Virus record (IMG/VR): IMGVR_UViG_3300028840_004475
Location: 1,665-65,664 of that record
Direction: 5' to 3' (one strand)
DNA length: 64,000 nt
Source: a virus
Position 1 is the first letter of the stretch. The number at the start of each line of letters is the position of its first letter. Of the stretch, positions 1 through 6,661 are shown one piece after another. The notes below the pieces were generated by a model, which saw only the letters and a program-made list of their open reading frames with translations, was not told the origin of the DNA and did not search any database. The position numbers and the translations under genes were made by a program.

Positions 1-76
1 CCCTGGTGCCCGGGCTGGACCGAGCGCCCTGGTGCCCTGGTGCCCTGGTGCCCTGGTGCCCTGGTGCCCGGGCTGG
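1..76. repeat. Short tandem repeat, unit CCCTGGTG
   Basis: Five perfect head-to-tail copies of the 8-mer CCCTGGTG occupy 27 to 66. A sixth copy sits at 1 to 8. Both the isolated copy and the array are followed by CCCGGGCTGG (9 to 18 and 67 to 76), so the larger unit CCCTGGTGCCCGGGCTGG is also duplicated. The array may continue to the left of the window. No coding frame explains it. Function is unknown: slippage product, protein-binding array or part of a gene end are all possible. Confidence 0.85.
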
Positions 77-110
77 AAAGCTTACAGCGTAAACTGTGAG
101 GAGGATCACA

Positions 111-428
111 ATGTACACCCGGATCACAGGTAGCGGCGGACGCATAATGGGGCCACCCCGTGACCGTCAAAATGACCCCTCGATCGGGGCTGATCTGATC
201 GCTGCAGCTGCTGAGGTAGTGCGGGAGGGCGGTCTAGTGTTGACCCCTGACCAGACGGATCTGCTGCACCAGCTTGCGAAGATCGCCGCCGGTCTGGCCC
301 TGTCCGACGTGACGCACCAGATCGATCACATGCTGGCCCTGAGCGACAGCTACGCCCGCATGGACGGCGCCACATACCCCGAGACAGCCATCACTTATGG
401 GGCCGACCCAGAATCGTCAAAACGATAA
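111..428 (+). CDS. Hypothetical protein, 105 aa
   Basis: I do not recognise this protein. The ATG at 111 follows a strong ribosome site (GAGGAGGAT, 98 to 106); a GTG at 96 and an ATG at 147 are in frame alternatives. The C-terminal two thirds look like a compact helical protein with no Cys cluster or signal peptide. Oddly, the early part of the frame (149 to 169) and its last codons (399 to 419) both contain copies of the GGGGCC...GTCA leader element found elsewhere before start codons. The true start could therefore lie downstream of the first copy. The next gene starts 21 nt after the stop. Confidence 0.6.
   Translation: MYTRITGSGGRIMGPPRDRQNDPSIGADLIAAAAEVVREGGLVLTPDQTDLLHQLAKIAAGLALSDVTHQIDHMLALSDSYARMDGATYPETAITYGADPESSKR
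149..169 (+). repeat. Leader element copy 1 (GGGGCC...GACCGTCA)
   Basis: This is a variant copy of the recurring 21 to 22 nt element. Its GGGGCCACCCC half can fold as a tiny GGGG/CCCC hairpin. It lies inside the first gene as annotated, and it resembles the copy at 399 over more than 25 nt, including the AAAA that follows. Confidence 0.55.
399..419 (+). repeat. Leader element copy 2 (GGGGCC...TCGTCA)
   Basis: A diverged copy of the recurring element covers the last codons of the first gene. It stands 30 nt before the ATG at 450, whose ribosome site is CAGGAGGAT. The position fits a 5' leader role for the gene at 450. Confidence 0.5.
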
Positions 429-449
429 GAAAAACAGGAGGATAGACAC

Positions 450-899
450 ATGACCACCACACGCAAAATCGCCGGCTACACTTGGACCCACAGCACCGAC
501 CGCCACACCGGCCGCAGCCGCTGGAGCACCGTGATCGACGGCACCAGCTACCACGCCCAGCGCACCACCATGGGGGGCTGGATGCTGCGGCAGGGGGTGC
601 AGTGGGTGGGCGACGGCTACCCCCGCCTGCGGGACGCGGGCAACGCCGCGGCGACCCTGGCCACCACCGGCCGGGGCGCCCTCGAGGAGCAGGAGCGCGA
701 CCTGTCCGCCAACCTGCAGCGCCGACAGGCGCGCGGGTGGGCCCTGGTCGGGCAGGCCCAGCAGGAGGACAGCCGCACCCGCGCGCTCGGGTACCTGCGG
801 GCCGCGGTGCGGTCCCTCGAGCAGGCCGAGCTGGATCGGGCCGCCCTTGCCACCGTCAGGGACGCGATCCACCAGCTGCAGACCAAGCAGGCCAGCTAA
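450..899 (+). CDS. Hypothetical protein, paralogue of the gene at 3543
   Basis: A 149-residue protein of unknown function. Its first ~60 residues align with the start of the 244-residue protein at 3543: both begin MT-x-R-x-IAG-x-x-WT, continue WS-x-x-IDG and then have a G-x-W-x-LR-x-G block. This defines a small duplicated N-terminal domain. The remainder (from about residue 75) is Glu/Arg/Ala-rich and probably a helical or coiled-coil tail. The ATG at 450 has CAGGAGGAT 10 nt upstream. A leader-type element and a strong hairpin terminator follow immediately, so this looks like the last gene of a short unit. Confidence 0.85.
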   Translation: MTTTRKIAGYTWTHSTDRHTGRSRWSTVIDGTSYHAQRTTMGGWMLRQGVQWVGDGYPRLRDAGNAAATLATTGRGALEEQERDLSANLQRRQARGWALVGQAQQEDSRTRALGYLRAAVRSLEQAELDRAALATVRDAIHQLQTKQAS

Positions 900-920
900 G
901 GGCCACCCCCTCGACCCTCA
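899..920 (+). repeat. Leader element copy 3 (GGGCC...GACCCTCA)
   Basis: This copy overlaps the TAA stop of the preceding gene and runs directly into a hairpin terminator, not into a start codon. Its presence here argues that the element is not simply an extended ribosome site. Confidence 0.65.
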
Positions 921-922
921 GG

Positions 923-954
923 CCCCGGGCGCCCACGGCCCGGGGTTTTCTTTT
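923..954 (+). terminator. Rho-independent terminator
   Basis: A perfect 8-bp stem (CCCCGGGC, 923 to 930, with GCCCGGGG, 938 to 945) encloses a 7-nt loop and is followed by TTTTCTTTT. It lies 23 nt after the stop of the gene at 450 and before about 1.1 kb of non-coding sequence. Confidence 0.9.
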
Positions 955-1038
955 GTGACCACCCGCACAGACAGAATGGCAAAGCGTGACAGGCTGGCAA
1001 AAAGCCAATTGTCACATAGTCACACCTATTTTTGCATA

Positions 1039-1057
1039 ATTGGCACGATATTGGCAC
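1039..1057. repeat. Paired ATTGGCAC boxes, 11-bp phasing
   Basis: The 8-mer ATTGGCAC occurs at 1039 to 1046 and 1050 to 1057, start to start 11 bp, about one helical turn. Inverted versions (GTGCCAA, ATGCCAA) recur at 1211 and 1251. This is consistent with a cluster of operator half-sites. Confidence 0.5.
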
Positions 1058-1211
1058 CTGGCCATATACGTGTGGCGAGTCATAGCCCCATCTCATCGCG
1101 TATCGACGATCGCCGGCCCTGTCGACCTGGAGGGCCCCGGAGGGCTGTCCAGCAGCAGACGGGCACACAGGACGCGTCAGGCCCATGTGCGGATCTTGCC
1201 ACACCTATATG

Positions 1212-1272
1212 TGCCAAACGTCACATAATGTGCAATTCTATGCAGTTCGTATGCCAAACTTCACCAATGTGC
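1212..1272. repeat. Two imperfect ~21-bp direct repeats
   Basis: TGCCAAACGTCACATAATG (from 1212) and TGCCAAACTTCACCAATG (from 1252) are each followed by TGC. The start-to-start distance is 40 bp, close to four helical turns. Iteron-like, but with only two copies. Confidence 0.5.
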
Positions 1273-1728
1273 ACGAATAGGTGCACTTATGCAAAATACC
1301 GGCCAGAAAACGTGACGCATTGCGCCGATCAGGACGGTCTCGTGAGACGGTGGCACCTGCAGGAGCCCACCCTGCCCAGCTAGTGACACTTGTCACAGTG
1401 GCCCACCTTGCCCGTGGCCCGGCCAGCCCCACCTACTACCGCCTACTGCTGCCCGCCCAGCTGGCCAACCTTGCCAACCATCACCTGGAGCCCTGGCCCG
1501 GCCTACCCACCTGACCCAGCGGGGGCACCGGCCCCACCGCTGCGCGGATCCGCCGGTTCTGGGGTGGGCTCACAGGGGACTGTATAAGGCCCGCTCTCTA
1601 TCTAGTACTGTAGGGGGTGGGGGTAGATGACGACGGCGCGGAGAGAGCTACCGGGGGCGCGAGGGGGCCTGATCTGGTGGGTGCCTAGATATGCATATTT
1701 ATGCATGAGTAGGCGAGGTGTCCCGCGC

Positions 1729-1747
1729 ACTGCTACTATGTAGCAGT
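1729..1747. promoter_or_regulatory. Perfect inverted repeat, ACTGCTAC-TAT-GTAGCAGT
   Basis: Two 8-bp arms are separated by 3 nt, with no T run after it. The symmetry and size fit an operator for a dimeric regulator better than a terminator. Confidence 0.5.
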
Positions 1748-1999
1748 AGGGACATCGAAAAAGCTGAATGAATACATGGCTCTCGAGTGATAGTTATAGG
1801 CCTTTGAAGGATAATGATAGGCTACTGAGATCACTTTCTGAGAAATGCTATATAACTCAGTTACTTAGGGAAAATGACGATATTTGTAGGGTCAAATGAT
1901 CACCTGCCGATCCTTGCCTAATCGGTGAAAAAATGGTGACGAATTTCGCCTAGTTATGTTTTCCTGTGCACATTAACGCCAATTTGTCTGTCAGATCGG

Positions 2000-2013
2000 C
2001 GATACTGGTATCG
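2000..2013 (+). promoter_or_regulatory. CGATACTGGTATCG palindrome, putative promoter core
   Basis: CGATAC-TG-GTATCG is a perfect palindrome 29 nt before the ATG at 2042. Its CGATACT part also occurs upstream of the genes at 6963 and 11639, and CGATAAT occurs upstream of 14159. It may be a -10 element (GATACT), an operator, or both. Confidence 0.45.
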
Positions 2014-2041
2014 TCCTCACAGACATCACGCGGAGGGAAAC

Positions 2042-2260
2042 ATGAAGACCGAGACCGTCACCCTGACCGTCACCGTCCAGGAGGCCCGCGCGATCCGGGC
2101 CGCGTCGTTCAACGCCGCTGAGAAGTGCTTGAACCAGGCACAGCAGTACCAGGGCCGCGAGGACACGATCGGCCGCGAGCTGTGCCGGGTCAACACTGAG
2201 GGGCTGGACGTGCACCGCGGTATCATCCACAAGGTGGACACTCTGGTGGGGAGGGACTAG
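2042..2260 (+). CDS. Hypothetical protein, 72 aa
   Basis: Small protein of unknown function. It starts at ATG 2042 after GCGGAGGG. An N-terminal Thr/Val-alternating stretch (probably a beta strand) is followed by an amphipathic helix with Asn, Glu and Gln. It is the first gene after the long control region and begins a run of small genes with 2 to 4 nt gaps or overlaps. The TAG stop and the next ATG (2263) are separated by two bases, so co-transcription is likely. Confidence 0.75.
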   Translation: MKTETVTLTVTVQEARAIRAASFNAAEKCLNQAQQYQGREDTIGRELCRVNTEGLDVHRGIIHKVDTLVGRD

Positions 2261-2262
2261 AC

Positions 2263-2475
2263 ATGATCACCGCAGACACCGTCCGCAGCATGCCCCACGC
2301 CGTCCTGGTGCACGTCCGTCAGGACCTGACAGAGGTGGTGCGCAACCAGGAGGCCATGCGCCGGGTGGGCCACCGCTGCCCTAAGCTCGGGCTCTACAAC
2401 GATCAGCTGCTGACCGTGGCCGGTGAGCTGAAGACTCGCCGCGACCGCCGGAAGGCTGCCCGGAGGACACTGTGA
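2263..2475 (+). CDS. Hypothetical protein, 70 aa
   Basis: Unrecognised small basic protein. Its C-terminus is strongly Arg/Lys-rich (RRDRRKAARR region), suggesting nucleic-acid contact. No zinc motif. It overlaps the next gene by 4 nt (GTGA at 2472), which supports translational coupling and the reality of both frames. Confidence 0.75.
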   Translation: MITADTVRSMPHAVLVHVRQDLTEVVRNQEAMRRVGHRCPKLGLYNDQLLTVAGELKTRRDRRKAARRTL

Positions 2476-2816
2476 ACACCGCACGCCGCTACAGCCCGCA
2501 GGACCACCGGCAGCCCCGTCAGACGCTGCCCCGGCCCCTGACCGACGGGCAAGCCTGCGCCCACGTCGAGGCCCAGGCCGACGGTGTCGTGGTGTGGTCC
2601 CTGGACGTGCGCACCGCTCCCGACTGGTTCGGTGGGCAGCGCCTGGGCCAGGTTGGCGTCGACCAGCGCGGATGCGTCTGGGGCTGGCGTCGGCGTGGTG
2701 ACTGGGGCGTGGACGTCATCGCCGATCAGGCCGGCGACGTGGCACGCGTCGAGGCGTGGGTCTCGAGCGGGATCGGCCAGCCCAGCTGGGAGCCGGAGCG
2801 CCTGATCGGGCAGTGA
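2472..2816 (+). CDS. Hypothetical protein, 114 aa
   Basis: Unrecognised. The GTG start at 2472 overlaps the previous stop. The N-terminal ~40 residues are Pro/Arg/Gln-rich and look disordered. The remainder is Trp- and Gly-rich with alternating polar and non-polar residues, suggesting a small beta domain. A leader-element copy begins 4 nt after the stop. Confidence 0.7.
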   Translation: MNTARRYSPQDHRQPRQTLPRPLTDGQACAHVEAQADGVVVWSLDVRTAPDWFGGQRLGQVGVDQRGCVWGWRRRGDWGVDVIADQAGDVARVEAWVSSGIGQPSWEPERLIGQ

Positions 2817-2819
2817 CAA

Positions 2820-2841
2820 TGGGCCGGGGGCGTGACCCTCA
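2820..2841 (+). repeat. Leader element copy 4 (TGGGCC...GACCCTCA)
   Basis: A full match to the recurring element is followed without a gap by GGAGGA (2842 to 2847) and by the ATG at 2852. This is the typical arrangement: element, Shine-Dalgarno, start. Confidence 0.7.
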
Positions 2842-2851
2842 GGAGGACGAC

Positions 2852-2995
2852 ATGGCCAACCAGAAGACCAAGACAGAGGCCGGACACGGCAAGAGCAGCA
2901 GCAGCGCCCGCTGGTGTACGCGTCTCGAGGCCAAGACGGCCAGCCGCAAGGCGAGGCGCCGCCAGGATCGCCGCGCAGCGCAGGAGAGCAACTAG
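2852..2995 (+). CDS. Hypothetical basic protein, 47 aa
   Basis: A very small protein, rich in Lys, Arg, Ser and Ala, with an Arg-rich C-terminal half. It starts at ATG 2852 with an ideal ribosome site provided by leader element copy 4. No fold is recognised; the composition suggests a nucleic-acid-binding or disordered peptide. The excellent ribosome site, more than the protein sequence, is the reason for calling it. Confidence 0.65.
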   Translation: MANQKTKTEAGHGKSSSSARWCTRLEAKTASRKARRRQDRRAAQESN

Positions 2996-3216
2996 GATGG
3001 ATCGGACGATCACAGCGGCCATGGTGCAGGAGGACGCTGGGCGGGCCCGACGGGGCGCGGCTGGTGGCACCTCAGCGGACACCGAGCCCGATGGGGGTCT
3101 GCAGGCCCGCACCGGTGCGCACAGCCTGGCCAGGCTGTCTCTCAGGACCGTAGCACGGCCGGTGACCCCGGCAGACCCTGGTGCAGGCCAGGTGGCCGCT
3201 GTGACTGCCCGATCGA
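2996..3216. other. No confident gene; in-frame extension of the next gene
   Basis: An ATG at 2997 opens a frame that continues without a stop through the gene called at 3252. Its composition (Gly, Ala, Arg, Thr) is not clearly protein-like, and the leader element at 3217 with its ribosome site argues for translation starting at 3252. Either an N-terminal extension or a non-coding spacer is possible. Confidence 0.4.
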
Positions 3217-3238
3217 TGGGCCGACACCTTGACCCTCA
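3217..3238 (+). repeat. Leader element copy 5 (TGGGCC...GACCCTCA)
   Basis: A full match is followed by GGAGGG (3239 to 3244) and a GTG start at 3252. It has the same arrangement as copies 4 and 6. Confidence 0.7.
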
Positions 3239-3251
3239 GGAGGGCCAGACC

Positions 3252-3530
3252 GTGAACGAGATCACACACCAGCAACTGGGCCAGCCCGCAGCCGAGCCCC
3301 GGATCCACTTCCACCAGGTCGACCTGGGGACCTGGCGGGCCACCTGCAGCGGCGACCTGGTCGCCACGATCAAGCACCTTGATGGGCCGCTGTTCGGCCG
3401 GGGTGTCTACCAGGTGACCTACCACCGACTGCCCAGTGCGCGACCCTCACAGCCGCACCAGACTACGCGCACCGTGCGCGCAACCTACAGCACCGTGCAG
3501 GAGCGAATCCTGCGCCGGGGCTGGTTCTAG
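3252..3530 (+). CDS. Hypothetical protein, 92 aa
   Basis: Unknown protein. The GTG at 3252 is chosen because the leader element and GGAGGG sit just before it; the frame is open further upstream to an ATG at 2997. The sequence has short beta-like stretches around a central Gly-Arg-Gly-Val-Tyr and a Thr/Arg-rich C-terminus ending in GWF. The W-x-A-x-x-x-G start of its core is loosely like the duplicated domain of the neighbours at 450 and 3543, but too short to claim homology. Confidence 0.65.
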   Translation: MNEITHQQLGQPAAEPRIHFHQVDLGTWRATCSGDLVATIKHLDGPLFGRGVYQVTYHRLPSARPSQPHQTTRTVRATYSTVQERILRRGWF

Positions 3531-3542
3531 GGAGGACTGACT

Positions 3543-4277
3543 ATGACGCACCGCACTATCGCTGGCAACGTCTGGACCGCTCGCCGCCCTGGTAGCTGGT
3601 CCGCCCTGATCGACGGCATGGTCACCTACATGGCCAGCCTCGCGCCTTCCGGCCGGTGGCTCCTGCGCTATGGGCCCGACGTGCACGTCTCAGGCTACGC
3701 TACCCTGACCGAGGCCTGCCAGGCCGCAGCGGCCCACTACGCCCGCATCGCCGACCGCTTTGAACTGGAGCTGGTCCCCATGCACCGCTGCCCGGACGGC
3801 AGCGTGCGGGCCGCCGTGTGCACCCTCCGGGACAAGGGCACCGGGCAGGCCGAGATCACTACCTCCGGCGACGGCGCTGTGTCGCAGTGCGTCATGGCCG
3901 CTGACCGGATCCTGGCCGCTGAGGCCCTGCTGCCGTTCCAGCAGCGCGCTGTCGACCGCGTGGCCGCTGGTGAGCCCACGTGGCTGCGCGAGGCCATGGC
4001 AGAGGCCGGGGCCGAGGAGGGGACTGCCCAGGCCACTCTCGAGGCCGAGCAGGACCGCCAGGCGCGCACCCAGGCCGCCCAGCAGGCCCTGACGCAGCTG
4101 CTCGACGCCGCCCTGGCCCTGAACCTGGACCCGGCCCTGGACGGCGAGCCCTGCCGGGCCGCTTTCCTGGCCGCGTCCGCCCTGGCCGCCGAGCTGGCCC
4201 CGCTGGTGGTCCTCGAAGCCTGCGGCGCCAGCACCGACCCCGACACCGCCCGCGAGGCCCTGGGACTGACCGACTAA
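3543..4277 (+). CDS. Hypothetical protein, 244 aa, paralogue of the gene at 450
   Basis: The N-terminal ~65 residues match the protein at 450: RTIAG, WT, WSALIDG and G-R-W-LLR-x-G are shared in the same order. From about residue 75 the protein differs. It continues as a long Ala/Glu/Leu/Arg-rich helical region rich in Gln, plausibly coiled coil, to the C-terminus. Start ATG 3543 follows GGGAGGACT. Function is unknown. The shared N-terminal domain with different tails suggests a common partner or target. The next leader element begins right after the stop. Confidence 0.8.
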   Translation: MTHRTIAGNVWTARRPGSWSALIDGMVTYMASLAPSGRWLLRYGPDVHVSGYATLTEACQAAAAHYARIADRFELELVPMHRCPDGSVRAAVCTLRDKGTGQAEITTSGDGAVSQCVMAADRILAAEALLPFQQRAVDRVAAGEPTWLREAMAEAGAEEGTAQATLEAEQDRQARTQAAQQALTQLLDAALALNLDPALDGEPCRAAFLAASALAAELAPLVVLEACGASTDPDTAREALGLTD

Positions 4278-4278
4278 C

Positions 4279-4299
4279 GGGGCGCACCTGCGACCCTCA
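4279..4299 (+). repeat. Leader element copy 6 (GGGGCG...GACCCTCA)
   Basis: This copy is followed directly by GGAGGA and the GTG start at 4310. It begins 2 nt after the previous stop codon. Confidence 0.7.
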
Positions 4300-4309
4300 G
4301 GAGGACACT

Positions 4310-5041
4310 GTGAGCAAGATCACTAGCAAGTTCGTCAACGTCGCTGCCCGGGTCGAGGGGCTCATGGACTACGCCCGCGAGGAGATCCTGGAGCAGGCCA
4401 CCAAGCGGGTTGACACACTGCGTCAGAACCTCGAAGCGCGCGGTGAGACCCTGACCGACCCCGACCACGAGCTGGGGGTGGCGATCGGACACCTCACCAA
4501 GCGCCGCCAGGAGCGGGAGCGCCGCGCAGTCGTGCGCGCCTTCCTCGAGGAGGAGCTGGTGTCCCTGGGCTACACCGACGCAGTCGTCAAAGAGCGGTAC
4601 AACGGTGAGTACCTGGCCAAGGTCGAGCCCGGTATCCCCGGAGTCGAGGTGCGGATCGACCTGGTCGACAGCAACGGGCGCCCGCGCCTGGGTGTCCGCA
4701 CTACCGTGCACCCCAAGACGTGGAAGCACCGGGCCCGCTACCACCGCGCCGTGATGGGCGCGCAAGGCCTCAACGTCCAGCGCATCGTGGCCGCCATCCT
4801 CGAGGCCCACGCCACCAACGTCAAGATCAAGGCACGCCTGGACGCTGAGGACGCCGCCAGGGACCGCCTGGATGACGTGGTGGACACGCTCAAGGCCGAC
4901 TACCCGGGCGCCAGGATCGGCAGCCTGGTGGGCTACGGCCTCAAGGTCAAGCTGCCCTACGTGACCGAGAGACAGGCCCGCGCCATCCTGCAGGTCTGCG
5001 CCAGCACCGGCGTCTGGGACGCCACCAACCAGGAGGACTAG
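4310..5041 (+). CDS. Hypothetical protein, 243 aa
   Basis: Unrecognised. The GTG start at 4310 is set by leader element copy 6 plus GGAGGA. The first ~100 residues are charged and helical (many Glu, Arg, Lys). The middle (about 115 to 150) looks like a small beta sheet (VEVRIDLVD, LGVRTTVHP). The C-terminal third is again mixed alpha/beta. No Cys cluster, membrane segment or nucleotide-binding motif is visible. It is followed 2 nt later by a zinc-finger-like gene and is probably translated from the same message. Confidence 0.75.
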   Translation: MSKITSKFVNVAARVEGLMDYAREEILEQATKRVDTLRQNLEARGETLTDPDHELGVAIGHLTKRRQERERRAVVRAFLEEELVSLGYTDAVVKERYNGEYLAKVEPGIPGVEVRIDLVDSNGRPRLGVRTTVHPKTWKHRARYHRAVMGAQGLNVQRIVAAILEAHATNVKIKARLDAEDAARDRLDDVVDTLKADYPGARIGSLVGYGLKVKLPYVTERQARAILQVCASTGVWDATNQED

Positions 5042-5043
5042 AC

Positions 5044-5349
5044 ATGGCACGCGTGATCAAGCTCAAGTATCGCGGCACCTGTGTGGACTGTGGCACCAGC
5101 CTGCCCAAAGGCACCCGAGCCACCTGGCTGGGCCGGCGCCAGGGCGTGCGCTGCCTGGACTGCGACGTGTCCAGCATGCTGACCAGCCAGGCCCAGCAGC
5201 GCGCCGACGGTCGCACGGCCTACGAGCAGGGCGACCGGTCGCCGGGCGCCGTGGCCAGCCACTATGACCGCCACGGCATCTACACCGTGGACGGCCAGCG
5301 GATCGGCAGCAGCTGCGGCTGCATCGACTACCCCTGCTGCGGCCACTAG
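5044..5349 (+). CDS. Small Cys-rich, zinc-finger-like protein, 101 aa
   Basis: Residues ~13 to 40 hold a C-x-x-C ... C-x-x-C arrangement (TCVDCG ... RCLDCD), typical of a zinc ribbon. The C-terminus has a second Cys cluster (SSCGCIDYPCCGH). The family is not recognised. Such ribbons usually bind nucleic acid or partner proteins. ATG at 5044 follows GGAGGACTAG overlapping the previous stop. The last two bases of the stop begin leader element copy 7. Confidence 0.75.
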   Translation: MARVIKLKYRGTCVDCGTSLPKGTRATWLGRRQGVRCLDCDVSSMLTSQAQQRADGRTAYEQGDRSPGAVASHYDRHGIYTVDGQRIGSSCGCIDYPCCGH

Positions 5350-5370
5350 GGGCCGGCAGCGTGACTCTCA
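5349..5370 (+). repeat. Leader element copy 7 (GGGGCC...GACTCTCA)
   Basis: This copy overlaps the stop codon of the gene at 5044 and is followed by GGGAG and the ATG at 5382 of a 26-residue peptide gene. Confidence 0.65.
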
Positions 5371-5381
5371 GGGAGAACGAC

Positions 5382-5462
5382 ATGGTCAAGCAGTACTCAT
5401 TCAACGGTAACGGCGGCTGCGTCAGCCAGCGTCGCAACAACGACTGCTACCCGCCCTGCTAG
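5382..5462 (+). CDS. Cys-containing micropeptide, 26 aa
   Basis: This very short frame starts at ATG 5382, 6 nt after GGGAG and preceded by leader element copy 7. It ends at TAG 5460 to 5462. The peptide has three cysteines (residues 13, 22 and 26, the last being C-terminal) and a Tyr-Pro-Pro-Cys end that recalls the C-terminal Cys cluster of the gene just upstream. The standard leader and ribosome site are the main support. Function is unknown; a metal-binding peptide or a translated leader are possibilities. Confidence 0.55.
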   Translation: MVKQYSFNGNGGCVSQRRNNDCYPPC

Positions 5463-5479
5463 GGCGAAGGGGAGAGAAC

Positions 5480-6079
5480 ATGCAGAGCATTCCAGACCGG
5501 ATCAAGTACAAGGCAGGGCAGGCACTGGTGCGCCACCCCGAGGCCAAGCACGCCCAGCCCAAGATCCACCTGGCCCACGAGGGCAGCTGGTACAGCACCG
5601 CCTGCGGGATCGAGCTGGACTCCAACCACTACCCGGCCAAAGCCTACGAGGGCACCTACAACCTCTGCAAGCGCTGTGTGGCCATCGCCGAGCAGGGCAA
5701 GCGCCCGGAGATCACCGCCGGCCTCGAGCGCTACCGGGCCAGCGTCAAAGAGCGCGCCGCCAAGCACAAGGCCGAGGTCGAGCAGCGCCGGCAGCGGGAG
5801 GTCGAGCTGCGCAAGCGCGAGAAGGAAGACGCCAGCGACCTGCGCACGCTGCGGGCCCTCCTGGACAAGGTGGGGCTCGACGGCAAGCGCCTGTCCAACG
5901 TGTACACCGACCGCAACAACAGCTACGGCGTGGGCAGCGGCTGCAAGGTGGCCATGATCGACGCCGTCGAACTGTACCGGCTGATCCGCATGGCCGCCAA
6001 GCGCAGCGAGGATCTGCTGGAGGTGTTCAACGAGCTGATCCCGGGCGCTCAGACCAGCAACACCGACAGGGAGGGCTGA
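5480..6079 (+). CDS. Hypothetical protein with Cys motif and coiled coil, 199 aa
   Basis: Residues ~40 to 75 contain C ... C-x-x-C in a H-L ... W-Y-S-T-A-C-G setting, as in small phage zinc-binding domains. Residues ~90 to 125 form a strongly charged helix (Glu/Arg/Lys) that should be a coiled coil. The C-terminal ~70 residues (RTLRALLDKVG ... AVELYRLIRMA) resemble the end of the next protein (6083). The start at 5480 has AAGGGGAGAG. Function is unknown. The two adjacent genes with similar tails may form a heteromer. Confidence 0.8.
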   Translation: MQSIPDRIKYKAGQALVRHPEAKHAQPKIHLAHEGSWYSTACGIELDSNHYPAKAYEGTYNLCKRCVAIAEQGKRPEITAGLERYRASVKERAAKHKAEVEQRRQREVELRKREKEDASDLRTLRALLDKVGLDGKRLSNVYTDRNNSYGVGSGCKVAMIDAVELYRLIRMAAKRSEDLLEVFNELIPGAQTSNTDREG

Positions 6080-6082
6080 GCC

Positions 6083-6661
6083 ATGATCAACGCACCAGTC
6101 TATGTGAGCGAGCGCAACGGCAAGCTGGAGCTGTCACAGAGCGGCTGTGACTTTGGGCCCAAGCAGCCCACGCTGGTAGACCACAGCGACCACTTCGCAC
6201 TGGTGCGCTACCATGGCGGCACTGGCTGGGCAGGCAGGGGTCACCAGGCCTACCACCCCACCCGTTACGAGCTGCTGCTGATCGAGTGGAGCGTTGACCG
6301 CACCAGCTTTCAAGTGTCCAAGACCGTGCTTGTGCGCAAGCCCGGCAAGCTGTGGCGCCAGGCCGTGACCGAGCTACAGGCCGAGATGCGCAAGCTCGAG
6401 GCAGTCAACTACCCGGCACGGGTGAAGCGCCAGCAGGACACGGAGACCAAGACCGAGCGGAAGCGCGAGGAGGCAGCGGCCGAGCTGCGCAGACAGGAGA
6501 AGGCCGCCAACCTGGCAGTCCTGACAGAGCTGCGCCAGCTAGTGGCAGAGGTGGGCGGCGAGCGCGTCGACCTCTACCGGGCCGACGTCGAGACCATGAA
6601 AGCCGTGATCGACATCACACTACTGCGCCGCGTCCTCGACCTGGCCAAGCGGGGCCTGTAG
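6083..6661 (+). CDS. Hypothetical protein, 192 aa, C-terminus like the gene at 5480
   Basis: The N-terminal ~85 residues are mixed beta structure without Cys pairs. Residues ~110 to 140 form a charged helix with many Glu, Arg and Lys. The last ~50 residues (LTELRQLVAEVG ... VIDITLLRRVLDLA) match the C-terminal pattern of the upstream gene. ATG 6083 follows the previous stop by one codon, with GGGAGG as ribosome site, so the pair is coupled. Function is unknown. Confidence 0.78.
   Translation: MINAPVYVSERNGKLELSQSGCDFGPKQPTLVDHSDHFALVRYHGGTGWAGRGHQAYHPTRYELLLIEWSVDRTSFQVSKTVLVRKPGKLWRQAVTELQAEMRKLEAVNYPARVKRQQDTETKTERKREEAAAELRRQEKAANLAVLTELRQLVAEVGGERVDLYRADVETMKAVIDITLLRRVLDLAKRGL

Larger units (their letters stand above)
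955..2041. promoter_or_regulatory. Long non-coding control region with multiple short repeats
   Basis: No convincing gene is seen in about 1.1 kb. The sequence changes from GC-rich to AT-rich (about 1750 to 1990). It contains two ATTGGCAC boxes 11 bp apart (1039 and 1050). Two imperfect direct repeats begin TGCCAAAC (1212 and 1252), and GTCACATA occurs twice (around 1011 and 1219). Several CACCTAT/ATAGGTG words, a perfect inverted repeat at 1729 and a palindrome at 2000 are also present. Repeated boxes on one helical face and palindromes suggest protein-binding sites for a promoter, or possibly an origin. No coding frame has normal amino-acid composition. Confidence 0.6.

Noticed and set aside
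847-1383. 178-codon plus-strand open frame across the terminator and control region
   Set aside because: It runs through a strong intrinsic terminator and repeat boxes, has no ribosome site and an unlikely composition.
3980-4309. Long plus-strand frame upstream of the GTG at 4310
   Set aside because: It is an Arg/Gly/Pro-rich shadow of the gene at 3543; the leader element and GGAGGA fix the start at 4310.
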